Source: RUG11894 sp964344335 (GTDB lineage: Bacteria > Bacillota > Clostridia > Peptostreptococcales > Anaerovoracaceae). From it: 39,074 nt of DNA. A program made the translations under genes and the position numbers. This document shows positions 15,266 to 22,564 of the stretch, one piece after another; the stretch's first letter is position 1, and each line of letters starts with the position of its first letter. The notes under the pieces are model-generated. The model did no database searches. It was given only the letters and a program-made list of their open reading frames with translations, and was not told the origin of the DNA. The stretch is from positions 1 to 39,074 of the forward strand of contig CAYFMW010000012.1 in NCBI GenBank assembly GCA_964344335.1. Direction: 5' to 3'.

Positions 15266-15276
15266 TGAAGTATAAT
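15248..15276 (+). promoter_or_regulatory. Promoter of the amino-acid ABC transporter operon
   Basis: TTTACA at 15248-15253 and TATAAT at 15271-15276, spacer 17 bp. The leader is about 30 nt and contains TTGGAGG before the ATG at 15315. Confidence 0.8.
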
Positions 15277-15314
15277 GTGCCCATCACAAGACAAAAAGAA
15301 AATTGGAGGATACC

Positions 15315-16112
15315 ATGAAAAAATTATTTGCTTTACTTATCACACTTATACTCTGCTTTTCTCTCGTAGCCTGCGGAAATGACAAGGCAAGTGATGAAAA
15401 GACCACTCTGATACTGGGATTTGATGCCGCATTCCCGCCCTTCGGCTATGTTAACGAGGACGGAAGCTATGACGGATTCGATCTTGCTCTCGCCAGAGAA
15501 GCCTGCAAAAGACTGGGCTGGGAATTGAAAGAGGTCCCCATCAAGTGGGAATATAAGGATGCGCAGCTCGAGTCGGGAGACATCAACTGCATCTGGAACG
15601 GCTTTACTTATACCGGCAGGGAGACTCAGTACACCTGGACCGAGCCCTATGTCGACAACAGCATAGTTGCGATTGTCAAGAAGGATTCCGGGATAAAGAC
15701 TCTCGCTGATTTGGCGGGCAAGAAGATTATGGTTCAGGCTGCATCCTCTGCCTGCGATGCGGTGAATGCCGATGAGGAGTTTAAGAACTCTCTTGCCGAG
15801 GTTATAGAACTTCCCGATTACGAGACGGGCTTCGTGGAACTTGCTATGGGAGGCGTCGATGCGGTAATGGCGGACCTCGGTGTTGCGAGCTATCAGATTG
15901 CACTTCGCGGCGGTGAATATGTGGCACTCGAAGAGGCTGTATCCACCGAACAGTATGCGGTCGGTTTCAAGCTCGGAAACGAGAAGATGCGCGACGCGAT
16001 CGACAAGGTTCTCAAGGAGATGGCAGCCGACGGTACCATGCTCAAGATTGCCGAAAATTATGTCGACAAGGGTCTTGTAATAGAGAGCCTTCGCTTAATC
16101 AAGGATAAATAA
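15315..16112 (+). CDS. Amino-acid ABC transporter substrate-binding lipoprotein
   Basis: A 265-residue SBP_bac_3 (family 3) solute-binding protein. The lipoprotein signal peptide MKKLFALLITLILCFSLVAC ends at Cys20 in a good lipobox. The mature part has LGFDAAFPPFGYVNEDGSYDG and FDLALAREACKRLGW, the typical start of lobe 1, then IWNGFTYTGRE and TLADLAGKKIMVQAASSA. It would capture a polar amino acid or a relative at the cell surface for the permease and ATPase that follow. The ATG at 15315 has TTGGAGG just upstream. Substrate is not determinable here; the adjacent dapF-like gene hints at a diamino acid or another epimerisable amino acid. Confidence 0.9.
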   Translation: MKKLFALLITLILCFSLVACGNDKASDEKTTLILGFDAAFPPFGYVNEDGSYDGFDLALAREACKRLGWELKEVPIKWEYKDAQLESGDINCIWNGFTYTGRETQYTWTEPYVDNSIVAIVKKDSGIKTLADLAGKKIMVQAASSACDAVNADEEFKNSLAEVIELPDYETGFVELAMGGVDAVMADLGVASYQIALRGGEYVALEEAVSTEQYAVGFKLGNEKMRDAIDKVLKEMAADGTMLKIAENYVDKGLVIESLRLIKDK

Positions 16113-16135
16113 GCATAAGGGCAAAGGTGGCGGCG

Positions 16136-16792
16136 ATGACATATTCGACGATGCTGAAGCTGCTCCTTGAGGGCTTTGGAACATCTTTGTTTATATTCTT
16201 CCTAACCCTGGCGGGATCTCTCCCGCTGGGGCTTTTGGTGTACTTCGGAAGGGAGAGCCGCAACGGCCTTCTGCGTGCCGCGACTAGGATTTACATATCC
16301 GTTATGCGCGGCACCCCGCTGATATTGCAGCTTATGGTCATGTACTACGGACCCTACCTGCTTTTCAAAATCAGCTTGCCGGCAAATTGGAGGTTTGCCG
16401 CGGTGGTGCTGGCATTCGTCATAAATTATGCGGCCTACTTTGCGGAGATATATCGCGGAGGGATATTATCCATCGACAGCGGGCAGTACGAGGCGGCGAA
16501 GGTGCTCGGCTACAGTAAGGTACAGTGCTTCCTGAGGATAATAATGCCTCAGATGTTCAAGCGTAGCCTTCCTGCAATCTCCAACGAAGCGATTGCTCTT
16601 GTTAAGGATACTTCAATCGCTTATGTAATCGGATATGTGGAGATGTTTACGAGGGCGAGCCAGATAGCTGTTGCGCCCAATACTCCCGGGATGGCGGCCT
16701 TCGCGGCGGCGGGAATTATATACTATATTTTTAATTACGGAGTTGCATTCGCGATGCAGCGCATAGAAGCCGCCTTCGCGTATTACGAGTAG
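16136..16792 (+). CDS. Amino-acid ABC transporter permease (HisM/GlnP type)
   Basis: A 218-residue inner membrane component with about five membrane segments. It contains the HisMQ-type features SVMRGTPLILQLMVMYY, NYAAYFAEIYRGGILSIDSGQYEAAKVLGYS (the EAA loop, which contacts the ATPase) and PAISNEAIALVKDTSIAYVIG. The start is taken as ATG 16136 with AAAGGTGG upstream; a GTG at 16127 is an alternative. It probably forms a homodimeric channel with the adjacent ATPase. Confidence 0.92.
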   Translation: MTYSTMLKLLLEGFGTSLFIFFLTLAGSLPLGLLVYFGRESRNGLLRAATRIYISVMRGTPLILQLMVMYYGPYLLFKISLPANWRFAAVVLAFVINYAAYFAEIYRGGILSIDSGQYEAAKVLGYSKVQCFLRIIMPQMFKRSLPAISNEAIALVKDTSIAYVIGYVEMFTRASQIAVAPNTPGMAAFAAAGIIYYIFNYGVAFAMQRIEAAFAYYE

Positions 16793-16801
16793 GAGGAATC
16801 T

Positions 16802-17494
16802 ATGCAGCTTTTGAATGCTAAAGATGTACGGAAATCTTTCGGAGCGGAGAAGGTTCTGAATGGTATAGATGTCAGCCTTAACAGAGGGGAAGTGCTGTGC
16901 ATAATCGGGCCTTCCGGTTCGGGAAAATCAACATTGCTTCGCTGCCTTACGGGTTTGGATGAGCCTGACAGCGGAAGCATAGAGATGGCGGGAAGCTTCG
17001 GCTTGGTATTTCAGAAGTTCAATCTTTTCCCTCATTGGAATGTCCTGAGAAATATCATGGATCCTCAGATGCTGGTCGCAAAGCGCACTAGGGAGGAAGC
17101 TTTGGAGAAGGCAGAGGGCTTGCTCGCGAAGATGGGCCTTGAGGATAAAGCCAGGGCTTACCCCTGCGAGCTTTCGGGCGGACAGCAGCAGAGGGTATCT
17201 ATAGTTAGGGCCCTTGCGATGGACCCCGACATACTCTTCTTCGATGAACCCACCTCCGCACTTGATCCCGAACTTACAGGGGAAGTCCTAAAGGTGATAA
17301 AGCAACTCGCAAGCGAGAATATGACGATGGTAATCGTCACGCACGAGATGGCTTTTGCAAGGGCCGTGGCCGACTGGGTGATATTCATGTCGGAAGGCAG
17401 CATCGTCGAGCAGGGCGAGGCTGCCGACCTCTTCGATTCCCCGAAGTCAGAGCGCACCAAGCAATTTTTGTGCAAGCTGTCCGAAAGGATATAA
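16802..17494 (+). CDS. Amino-acid ABC transporter ATP-binding protein (GlnQ type, shortened)
   Basis: A 230-residue ATPase. Walker A is GPSGSGKS (36-43), the Q-loop glutamine is about Gln71 in LVFQKFNLFPHWNVL, the signature is LSGGQQQR (124-131), Walker B is ILFFDEP (144-150), with the D-loop SALDP and the switch His in THEMAFA (about 181). All catalytic parts are present. About 10-20 residues normally found between the Walker A helix and the Q-loop (in the strand region after SGSI) are missing, so the antiparallel beta subdomain is trimmed. It ends 13 bp before dapF, which has its own AAGGAG site. Confidence 0.92.
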   Translation: MQLLNAKDVRKSFGAEKVLNGIDVSLNRGEVLCIIGPSGSGKSTLLRCLTGLDEPDSGSIEMAGSFGLVFQKFNLFPHWNVLRNIMDPQMLVAKRTREEALEKAEGLLAKMGLEDKARAYPCELSGGQQQRVSIVRALAMDPDILFFDEPTSALDPELTGEVLKVIKQLASENMTMVIVTHEMAFARAVADWVIFMSEGSIVEQGEAADLFDSPKSERTKQFLCKLSERI

Positions 17495-17507
17495 AGGAGA
17501 AATAATC

Positions 17508-18347
17508 GTGAAATTTTGGAAGATGCATGGAGCCGGCAACGACTTCATTGTAGTAAATAATATAGAGGAACGGATACCCGAGGAGAGACTCCCGGATATC
17601 GCAAGGATCGTATGTAAAAGGCACATCTCCGTGGGCTCGGACGGCCTAATGACCTTGGAGGAGGCGAGAGAGGGCGGGGATTTCCGAATGGTTTTTTATA
17701 ATCCGGACGGTTCCATAGAAGAGATGTGCGGAAACGGCGTTCGATGCCTGTGCAGATACGGTTATGAGAACGGCCTTGCGGGGGAGATTCAAAAGGTCGA
17801 AACCGATGCCGGGCTCGTAACGGGATGGCGCATGGATAAAAGAAACTATAAAGTCAGACTCAACGATCCAAGCATTATAGAACTCAATAAAAAAGGGTCT
17901 GTTGACGGAAAAGAATATGTCTATTCTTATATCGAGTTGGGCGATCCCGGGATTGCTCATGCGGTAATTGAAATTCCCGGCTTAAGAGATGTTCCCAAAG
18001 GGAATTTGTTCGAGTTGGGCAGGAAATGGCGCTACTACAAGGATTTTCCTAAGGGTGCAAATGTAAACTTTTACGATATCTTGGGGGAGGATTATTTCTT
18101 CGAGCGCACATGGGAGCGCGGAGTCGAAGATTTCTCGTTTGCCTGCGGAACGGGGACCGGGGCCACGGTTACGATTTTAACCATGCTCGGCAAGGTTTCC
18201 GGGAAAGATGTTCAGGTGGATGTGGAAGGCGGCAGGCTGGTTATCGACCTCGAAATGGATGGCGATAAGATTACGGACATTTACCTCTCCGGTCCGACCA
18301 ATATAGTCCTTAAAGGTGAAATTACCGATGAGGATCTTTCGCTATAA
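17508..18347 (+). CDS. dapF: Diaminopimelate epimerase-like protein, copy 1
   Basis: A 279-residue DapF-fold epimerase/racemase with a GTG start after AAGGAG. The N-terminus MKFWKMHGAGNDFIVVNN is typical. The two catalytic cysteines are Cys74 (EEMCGNGVRC) and Cys213 (FACGTGTGA). DapF interconverts LL- and meso-diaminopimelate for lysine and cell-wall synthesis. Two deviations stand out: the usual GNPH motif reads GDPGIAH, and the segment before the second Cys reads ERGVEDFSFACG rather than ERGxGETLACG. These leave room for another substrate. It directly follows an amino-acid ABC transporter, probably in the same operon. Copy 2 at 18597 is about 75% identical without gaps. Confidence 0.8.
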   Translation: MKFWKMHGAGNDFIVVNNIEERIPEERLPDIARIVCKRHISVGSDGLMTLEEAREGGDFRMVFYNPDGSIEEMCGNGVRCLCRYGYENGLAGEIQKVETDAGLVTGWRMDKRNYKVRLNDPSIIELNKKGSVDGKEYVYSYIELGDPGIAHAVIEIPGLRDVPKGNLFELGRKWRYYKDFPKGANVNFYDILGEDYFFERTWERGVEDFSFACGTGTGATVTILTMLGKVSGKDVQVDVEGGRLVIDLEMDGDKITDIYLSGPTNIVLKGEITDEDLSL

Positions 18348-18394
18348 GTCATTAGCTGAGATTTCTTTTTGTAGAATTCTGTCCGGCGAGGGAT

Positions 18395-18520
18395 GTGGCT
18401 TGCACATGCGGTCAATCACGGGTCGCGGTTCTTGTCGATTGCCGAGTCGAAGACGAAGGCAGAGCATAGAACCGCTCGGGGTACCCGTGTTAGCGAGAGC
18501 GTGTCCGCAGTGCAAGCTAC
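18395..18520. other. Long nested inverted-repeat element (candidate structured RNA) between the two dapF copies
   Basis: Three nested helices: 18395-18411 with 18505-18520 (GCTTGCAC and TGCGG pair with CCGCA and GTGCAAGC, about 16 pairs with one bulged A and one GU), 18417-18423 with 18483-18489 (CACGGGT/ACCCGTG), and 18425-18432 with 18468-18475 (GCGGTTCT/AGAACCGC). A 35-nt apical loop contains a further TGCC/GGCA pairing. No T-run follows. It matches no riboswitch class I recognise (lysine, TPP, glycine, SAM and cobalamin consensus were considered). It may be a cis-regulatory RNA of the second dapF, a small RNA or a miniature mobile element. Confidence 0.55.
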
Positions 18521-18530
18521 GACCGAGCGC

Positions 18531-18559
18531 TATACAATTCCGGCTCTTTATGTTATAAA
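18531..18559 (+). promoter_or_regulatory. Possible promoter of the second dapF
   Basis: TATACA at 18531-18536 and TATAAA at 18554-18559, spacer 17 bp, placed just after the folded element. The -35 box is poor. Confidence 0.4.
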
Positions 18560-18596
18560 AACAGAGGATGGATTTTAAAGCAGAGGGGGAGGAATT

Positions 18597-19436
18597 ATGA
18601 AATTCTGGAAGATGAACGGGGCGGGAAACGACTTCATAGTGGTAAATAATATTGAGAAGCGGATTCCCGAGAAGATTTGGCCCTATATTGCCGAAATCAG
18701 CTGCAAGAGGCGCAGCTCCGTGGGAGCTGACGGTCTGATGGTCGTGGAAGAAGCGCAAAGCGGCGGAGATTTCCGCATGCTCTTTTATAATGCGGACGGT
18801 TCGTTGGGGGAAATGTGCGGAAACGGAGCCAGATGCATATGCAGATACGGCTACGAGAACGGTCTTGCGGGGGAGGTTCAAAGGGTCGAAACAACCGCCG
18901 GGCTCGTCACAGGCTGGCGCCTGGATAAGAGGAATTATCGCATCAGGCTCAACGACCCGAGCGTAATAGAGCTCAATAAAAAAGCGTGCATAGACGGCAA
19001 AGAAATTGAATATTCCTATGTCGAATTGGGAAATCCGGGCCTGCCCCATGCGACGGTGGCGATGTCGGGATTGAAGGATATTCCCAAGGAAGATCTGTTC
19101 GATTTAGGCAAAAAACTGCGCTATTACGAAGCTTTTCCCAAGGGTGCGAATGTAAACTTCTACGATATTTTAGGTGAAGATTATCTTTTCGAGCGCACAT
19201 GGGAGCGGGGAGTCGAGGACTTTACTTTTGCCTGCGGAACCGGAACCGGTGCCGTAGTAACAGTGCTCAGCTTTCAGGGTAAGGTTTCCGGAAAAGATGT
19301 TCATGTGGATATGGAAGGCGGCACCCTCGTCATAGATATCGAAAGAGAAGGAGACGAGATTAAAAATCTTTATCTGTCCGGTCCGACCAACATAGTTGCC
19401 AAGGGCGAGATAACGGACGAAGAGCTTTCAATTTAA
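18597..19436 (+). CDS. dapF: Diaminopimelate epimerase-like protein, copy 2
   Basis: A 279-residue paralogue of the upstream protein; a hand alignment without gaps gives about 208 identical positions of 279. Catalytic cysteines Cys74 (GEMCGNGARC) and Cys213 (FACGTGTGA) are kept. Differences include Asn instead of His at position 7 (MKFWKMNGAGNDF) and GNPGLPH instead of GDPGIAH. The ATG follows GGGGGAGG. The tandem arrangement points to a local duplication followed by divergence, so the copies may differ in substrate or expression. Only weak dyad symmetry and an AT-rich stretch follow the stop codon. Confidence 0.8.
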   Translation: MKFWKMNGAGNDFIVVNNIEKRIPEKIWPYIAEISCKRRSSVGADGLMVVEEAQSGGDFRMLFYNADGSLGEMCGNGARCICRYGYENGLAGEVQRVETTAGLVTGWRLDKRNYRIRLNDPSVIELNKKACIDGKEIEYSYVELGNPGLPHATVAMSGLKDIPKEDLFDLGKKLRYYEAFPKGANVNFYDILGEDYLFERTWERGVEDFTFACGTGTGAVVTVLSFQGKVSGKDVHVDMEGGTLVIDIEREGDEIKNLYLSGPTNIVAKGEITDEELSI

Positions 19437-19544
19437 GCTTTGCCATGGTTTAAAAAATCCTCTCAAGAGTAGTGAGATTTTTATTATAATATTTATAAAA
19501 AGTGCATCCATTTAAAGCGAGGTCTGAAAGAAAGGAGTATAGCG

Positions 19545-19844
19545 ATGGATAGAGTCTACACTATACATCAATTGACATCTGTATTGACACCTATCTTTAC
19601 GCAATACGGTGTTCAAAGAGCAGTGCTGTTCGGCTCCTACGGTAAAGGAACCGCAACTGAGAAAAGTGATATAGATCTTCTTGTTGACAGCGGTTTACAT
19701 GGATTACATTTTGTCGGTCTTATAGATGAAATTCAACAGGCTGTCGGTAAAAATGTAGATTTATTTGATGTTACCCATATAGAATCAGGCTCCAAGATAG
19801 AAAAAGAAATTAAAAATACCGGAGTAGTCGTTTATGAGAAATAG
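19545..19844 (+). CDS. mntA: MntA-type nucleotidyltransferase antitoxin
   Basis: A 99-residue minimal nucleotidyltransferase. The signature GS-x10-DxD is seen in VLFGSYGKGTATEKSDIDLLVD with Gly30-Ser31 and Asp42/Asp44. Such proteins are antitoxins of type VII HEPN/MNT systems, which AMPylate and thereby silence a HEPN RNase toxin encoded just downstream. A strong AAAGGAG site precedes the ATG. Its 3' end overlaps the start of a HEPN-like gene that stops after 12 codons, so the antitoxin appears orphaned. Codon use is more AT-rich than that of neighbours, which fits a transferred module. Confidence 0.85.
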   Translation: MDRVYTIHQLTSVLTPIFTQYGVQRAVLFGSYGKGTATEKSDIDLLVDSGLHGLHFVGLIDEIQQAVGKNVDLFDVTHIESGSKIEKEIKNTGVVVYEK

Positions 19845-19872
19845 TGTTATGGTCCAAAAACTTGTCGCCTGA
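19834..19872 (+). pseudogene. Remnant of the HEPN (DUF86) toxin gene
   Basis: An ATG overlaps the last 11 bases of mntA and reads MRNSVMVQKLVA before TGA at 19870-19872. The overlap and the first residues are what is expected for the start of a HEPN/DUF86 toxin, which is normally about 110-140 residues. Everything after codon 12 is gone and unrelated sequence follows at once, so the toxin is deleted. The call rests on position and 12 residues. Confidence 0.45.
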
Positions 19873-19890
19873 GTGAATGAGGTGGTAGTG

Positions 19891-20503
19891 ATGAAACCAA
19901 ATGTTTTTCTAATGACTACACTTCGCAAGCCGGTGCCAACTCTGCTGCTTCTGCTGTTGGTGGGATTGGCTTCGTTTGGATTTGTGTCTAGTTTGACAGA
20001 ATATTTGATTGTACGACAAGAAACGCGTCGCATTGGCGAGTTATTATCAAATCGTCGGCGTGCTTTTACCGTCTAATCCGCAGCAAACCAGCGTAACGGA
20101 AGGCGCGGAATGCATAGAGAATAATTTGCATATTTCTTGTTCGGACTGGCGGCGCGTTGCAATCGGTTTGTTGCCCGAGGATATGGTTAACACGGATGTC
20201 GACGGAAGCTACGCTTATAACGAATTGTACGCTACGGGCACCGACATGCCCATGACTTATTTGAATGATGTGTTATTCTATGGCACACTAATGCATGTGG
20301 AAACGCAGATCACGCCGATTGAGGATCTCTTCGTTTTTGACGTGGATACGATTCTTGCCGGGCGGACAAATTACATTCGGGCTGGATCAAACTATGTACG
20401 CTGGAGGCGTCCCGCGGGCGCGCTTGTTAAGCCATCTACCGCAACGTATATCGGTAAATACCTTATAGACCTGTTGGCGGGTGAGCGGATAGTGAAAGTA
20501 TAA
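19891..20503 (+). pseudogene. Truncated, frameshifted ABC transporter permease (FtsX/MacB-like) fragment
   Basis: From ATG 19891 the frame gives an N-terminus with a hydrophobic segment (LLLLLLVGLASFGFVSSL) typical of large ABC permeases, running to a stop at 20076. A +1 shift near 20035 restores a plausible continuation (ASYYQIVGVLLPSNPQQ) that remains open to 20503. Intact relatives are far longer, so this is a 5' fragment with a frameshift. It begins right after the toxin remnant, suggesting a deletion junction. The family call is tentative. Confidence 0.5.
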
Positions 20504-20524
20504 GGAATTATCAATCGGAAGTGC

Positions 20525-20553
20525 TTGCAATGGGCGCGCTCTGAGTATATAAT
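20525..20553 (+). promoter_or_regulatory. Promoter of rpsB-tsf
   Basis: TTGCAA at 20525-20530 and TATAAT at 20548-20553, spacer 17 bp. It begins 22 bp after the end of the decayed permease fragment. Confidence 0.75.
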
Positions 20554-20559
20554 ACTTCA

Positions 20560-20685
20560 GGTTGCGCTCTTTTTTGTGCAACGAATCAATTATACACACC
20601 CTCAGGGTTGCACATCGGTGCCTCTTAAAGGTTTGCGTGCGACGGTGCTGCGGGGTGGAAGATTTAACCGGGAGGTAATTAAGTA
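20560..20685 (+). promoter_or_regulatory. rpsB leader, possible S2 autoregulatory RNA
   Basis: A leader of about 125 nt precedes rpsB. GTGCAAC (about 20577-20583) can pair with GTTGCAC (about 20608-20614), and further GC-rich pairing is possible before the GGGAGG ribosome binding site. Structured rpsB leaders that mediate feedback by S2 are known in several Bacillota; assignment to a specific family was not possible by eye. Confidence 0.4.
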
Positions 20686-21492
20686 ATGTCAATCGTAACA
20701 ACAAAGCAATTGCTGGAGGCCGGCGTACACTTCGGTCACCAGACCAGAAGATGGAACCCGAAGATGGCTCCGTACATCTTCACCGAAAGAAACTATATCC
20801 ACATCATAGACCTTTCCAAGACCATGATTAAGATGGAAGAGGCCTACGAATTTGTAAAGAGCGTCGCGGCAGCCAACAGGCCCGTGCTCTTCGTGGGTAC
20901 AAAGAAGCAGGCTCAGGACGCCATTCGCGAAGAAGCCGAGCGCTGCGGCATGTTCTATGTAAATGAGAGATGGCTGGGCGGCATGCTCACCAACTACAAG
21001 ACCATTTCCGAGAGAATAAAGAGGCTCTATGCCATCAAGGCGATGGAGACGGACGGCACATTCGACAAGCTCTCCAAGAAGGAGGTTCAAGGTCTGCGCA
21101 AGGAGCTGGAGAAGCTCGAAAGATATCTGGACGGGATAAAGGAGATGAAGGGAATGCCCGCCGCGGTATTCGTCGTCGACCCCAAGAAGGAGAGGATAGC
21201 GGTCAAGGAAGCCCGCTCGCTCGGTATACCTATAGTGGGCGTATGCGACACCAACTGCGACCCCGACGATATCGACTATGTAATCCCCGCAAACGACGAC
21301 GCTATAAGGTCGATCAGGCTAATTACGGGCAAGATGGCGGATGCGGTTATAGAGGGCAAGCAGGGCGAATCCTTCGCTGAAGCCCCCGAGACTCCGCAGG
21401 TAGAGGAAGAAGATACGGACGAGGCGGAGGAAATTGACGACGCGAATGAATCCTTCGACGAAGCCGACGAAGAAAAAGACAAAGAGTTTTAG
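20686..21492 (+). CDS. rpsB: Small ribosomal subunit protein uS2
   Basis: A 268-residue protein starting MSIVTTKQLLEAGVHFGHQT, followed by RRWNPKMAPYIFTERN, FVGTKKQAQDAI, ERWLGGMLTNYKTI and VVDPKKERIAVKEAR, all uS2 signatures. The last 40 or so residues are an acidic Glu/Asp-rich extension beyond the usual core. It has a leader and its own promoter and is followed by tsf in the usual order. Confidence 0.97.
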   Translation: MSIVTTKQLLEAGVHFGHQTRRWNPKMAPYIFTERNYIHIIDLSKTMIKMEEAYEFVKSVAAANRPVLFVGTKKQAQDAIREEAERCGMFYVNERWLGGMLTNYKTISERIKRLYAIKAMETDGTFDKLSKKEVQGLRKELEKLERYLDGIKEMKGMPAAVFVVDPKKERIAVKEARSLGIPIVGVCDTNCDPDDIDYVIPANDDAIRSIRLITGKMADAVIEGKQGESFAEAPETPQVEEEDTDEAEEIDDANESFDEADEEKDKEF

Positions 21493-21520
21493 GGATAGTT
21501 AAGGGAGAAAGGAGAAAACA

Positions 21521-22441
21521 ATGGCAGCAGTAACAGCGGCGATGGTAAAGGAACTTCGCGATTTAACTGGCGCAGGCATGATGGATTGCAAAAAGGCGCT
21601 CAGCGAAAGCGACGGCAATATCGATAAAGCCATCGATTATTTGAGAGAAAACGGTCTTGCGATGACGGCCAAGAAGGCGGGAAGAATAGCCGCCGAGGGT
21701 CTCGCAAGATTCGCTATAAGCCCCTCCGGAGGCGAAGCGGTGGTCGTTGAAATCAACTCGGAGACTGACTTTGTGGCAAAGAACGAGGAGTTTGTGGATT
21801 TTGTCGATAAAGTTGCGGAAATCGCTCTCGGCCAGGGCGCGGATGTAAACGAAGAGGCCTTGAAGGGAGCCGCTTATTCCGATAGCGAAACCGTGGCGGA
21901 GAAGCTCACGGCGCTCATCGCGAAGATAGGCGAAAACATGAATCTCAGGAGAGTCAAAAAGTTTGCGACTCCCGGAGTCAAATATGTCGGATACCTCCAC
22001 GGAGGCGGCCGCATAGCTGTTCTGGTAGGTTTAAAGACCGAGGCGGATGCCGGCGAAGTCGAGGAGTGCGGCAAGGATGTCGCGATGCAGATTGCATCCA
22101 TGAGGCCCCTCTATGTCGATGAAAGCGCGATAGATTCCGAGTATCTGGAGCACGAGAGGGAGATATTGACTGCTCAGACTCTCAATGAAGGCAGGCCCGC
22201 CAACATCGTCGACAAGATAGTCGAAGGAAGACTCAACAAGCAGCTTAAGGAAGTCTGCCTCGTCGAGCAGTCCTTCGTAAAGAACGGAGACATAACAGTC
22301 AAGCAGTATGTGGATGAGTGCGCAAAGAACATCGGAAAGCCCGTTCAGGTCGTAGAGATGGTACGCTACGAAGTGGGAGAGGGCCTCGAAAAGCGCAACG
22401 AGGACTTCGCGGCGGAAGTCGCCAAGCAGATGTGCAAATAG
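21521..22441 (+). CDS. tsf: Elongation factor Ts
   Basis: A 306-residue protein with the EF-Ts UBA-like N-terminus (MVKELRDLTGAGMMDCKKAL, then NIDKAIDYLRENG) and the core VEINSETDFVAKNEEF, which holds the TDFV motif that contacts EF-Tu. It catalyses GDP release from EF-Tu. AGGGAGAAAGGAG precedes the ATG. pyrH, frequently next in Bacillota, does not follow; a strong terminator and selA do. Confidence 0.97.
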   Translation: MAAVTAAMVKELRDLTGAGMMDCKKALSESDGNIDKAIDYLRENGLAMTAKKAGRIAAEGLARFAISPSGGEAVVVEINSETDFVAKNEEFVDFVDKVAEIALGQGADVNEEALKGAAYSDSETVAEKLTALIAKIGENMNLRRVKKFATPGVKYVGYLHGGGRIAVLVGLKTEADAGEVEECGKDVAMQIASMRPLYVDESAIDSEYLEHEREILTAQTLNEGRPANIVDKIVEGRLNKQLKEVCLVEQSFVKNGDITVKQYVDECAKNIGKPVQVVEMVRYEVGEGLEKRNEDFAAEVAKQMCK

Positions 22442-22487
22442 TTTCGTTAAAGGCCGGTGGCCGGAAGCGAAAGAAAATAAGTATATT

Positions 22488-22520
22488 AGCGGCAGACAGC
22501 ATGGCTGACTGCCGCTTTTT
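22488..22520 (+). terminator. Terminator after tsf
   Basis: AGCGGCAG (22488-22495) and CAGC (22497-22500) pair with GCTG (22504-22507) and CTGCCGCT (22509-22516), followed by a T-run to 22520. Confidence 0.9.
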
Positions 22521-22529
22521 CCTTCCCGC

Positions 22530-22558
22530 TTGAAGCCCGGCTCCATTTGCTTTATTAT
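22530..22558 (+). promoter_or_regulatory. Promoter of selA, predicting a leaderless mRNA
   Basis: TTGAAG at 22530-22535 and TATTAT at 22553-22558, spacer 17 bp. The selA ATG at 22565 is 7 nt after the -10 box, where transcription should begin. No Shine-Dalgarno sequence is seen. Confidence 0.6.
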
Positions 22559-22564
22559 TGAGAT

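Noticed and set aside
18355..18540. Lysine riboswitch between the dapF copies
   Set aside because: Genomic context would suit it, but the lysine-box core motifs are not present; only the pairing pattern is strong.
19864..19900. TGA at 19870 as a selenocysteine codon of the HEPN gene
   Set aside because: No HEPN-like sequence follows in frame and there is no selenoprotein precedent; truncation is simpler.
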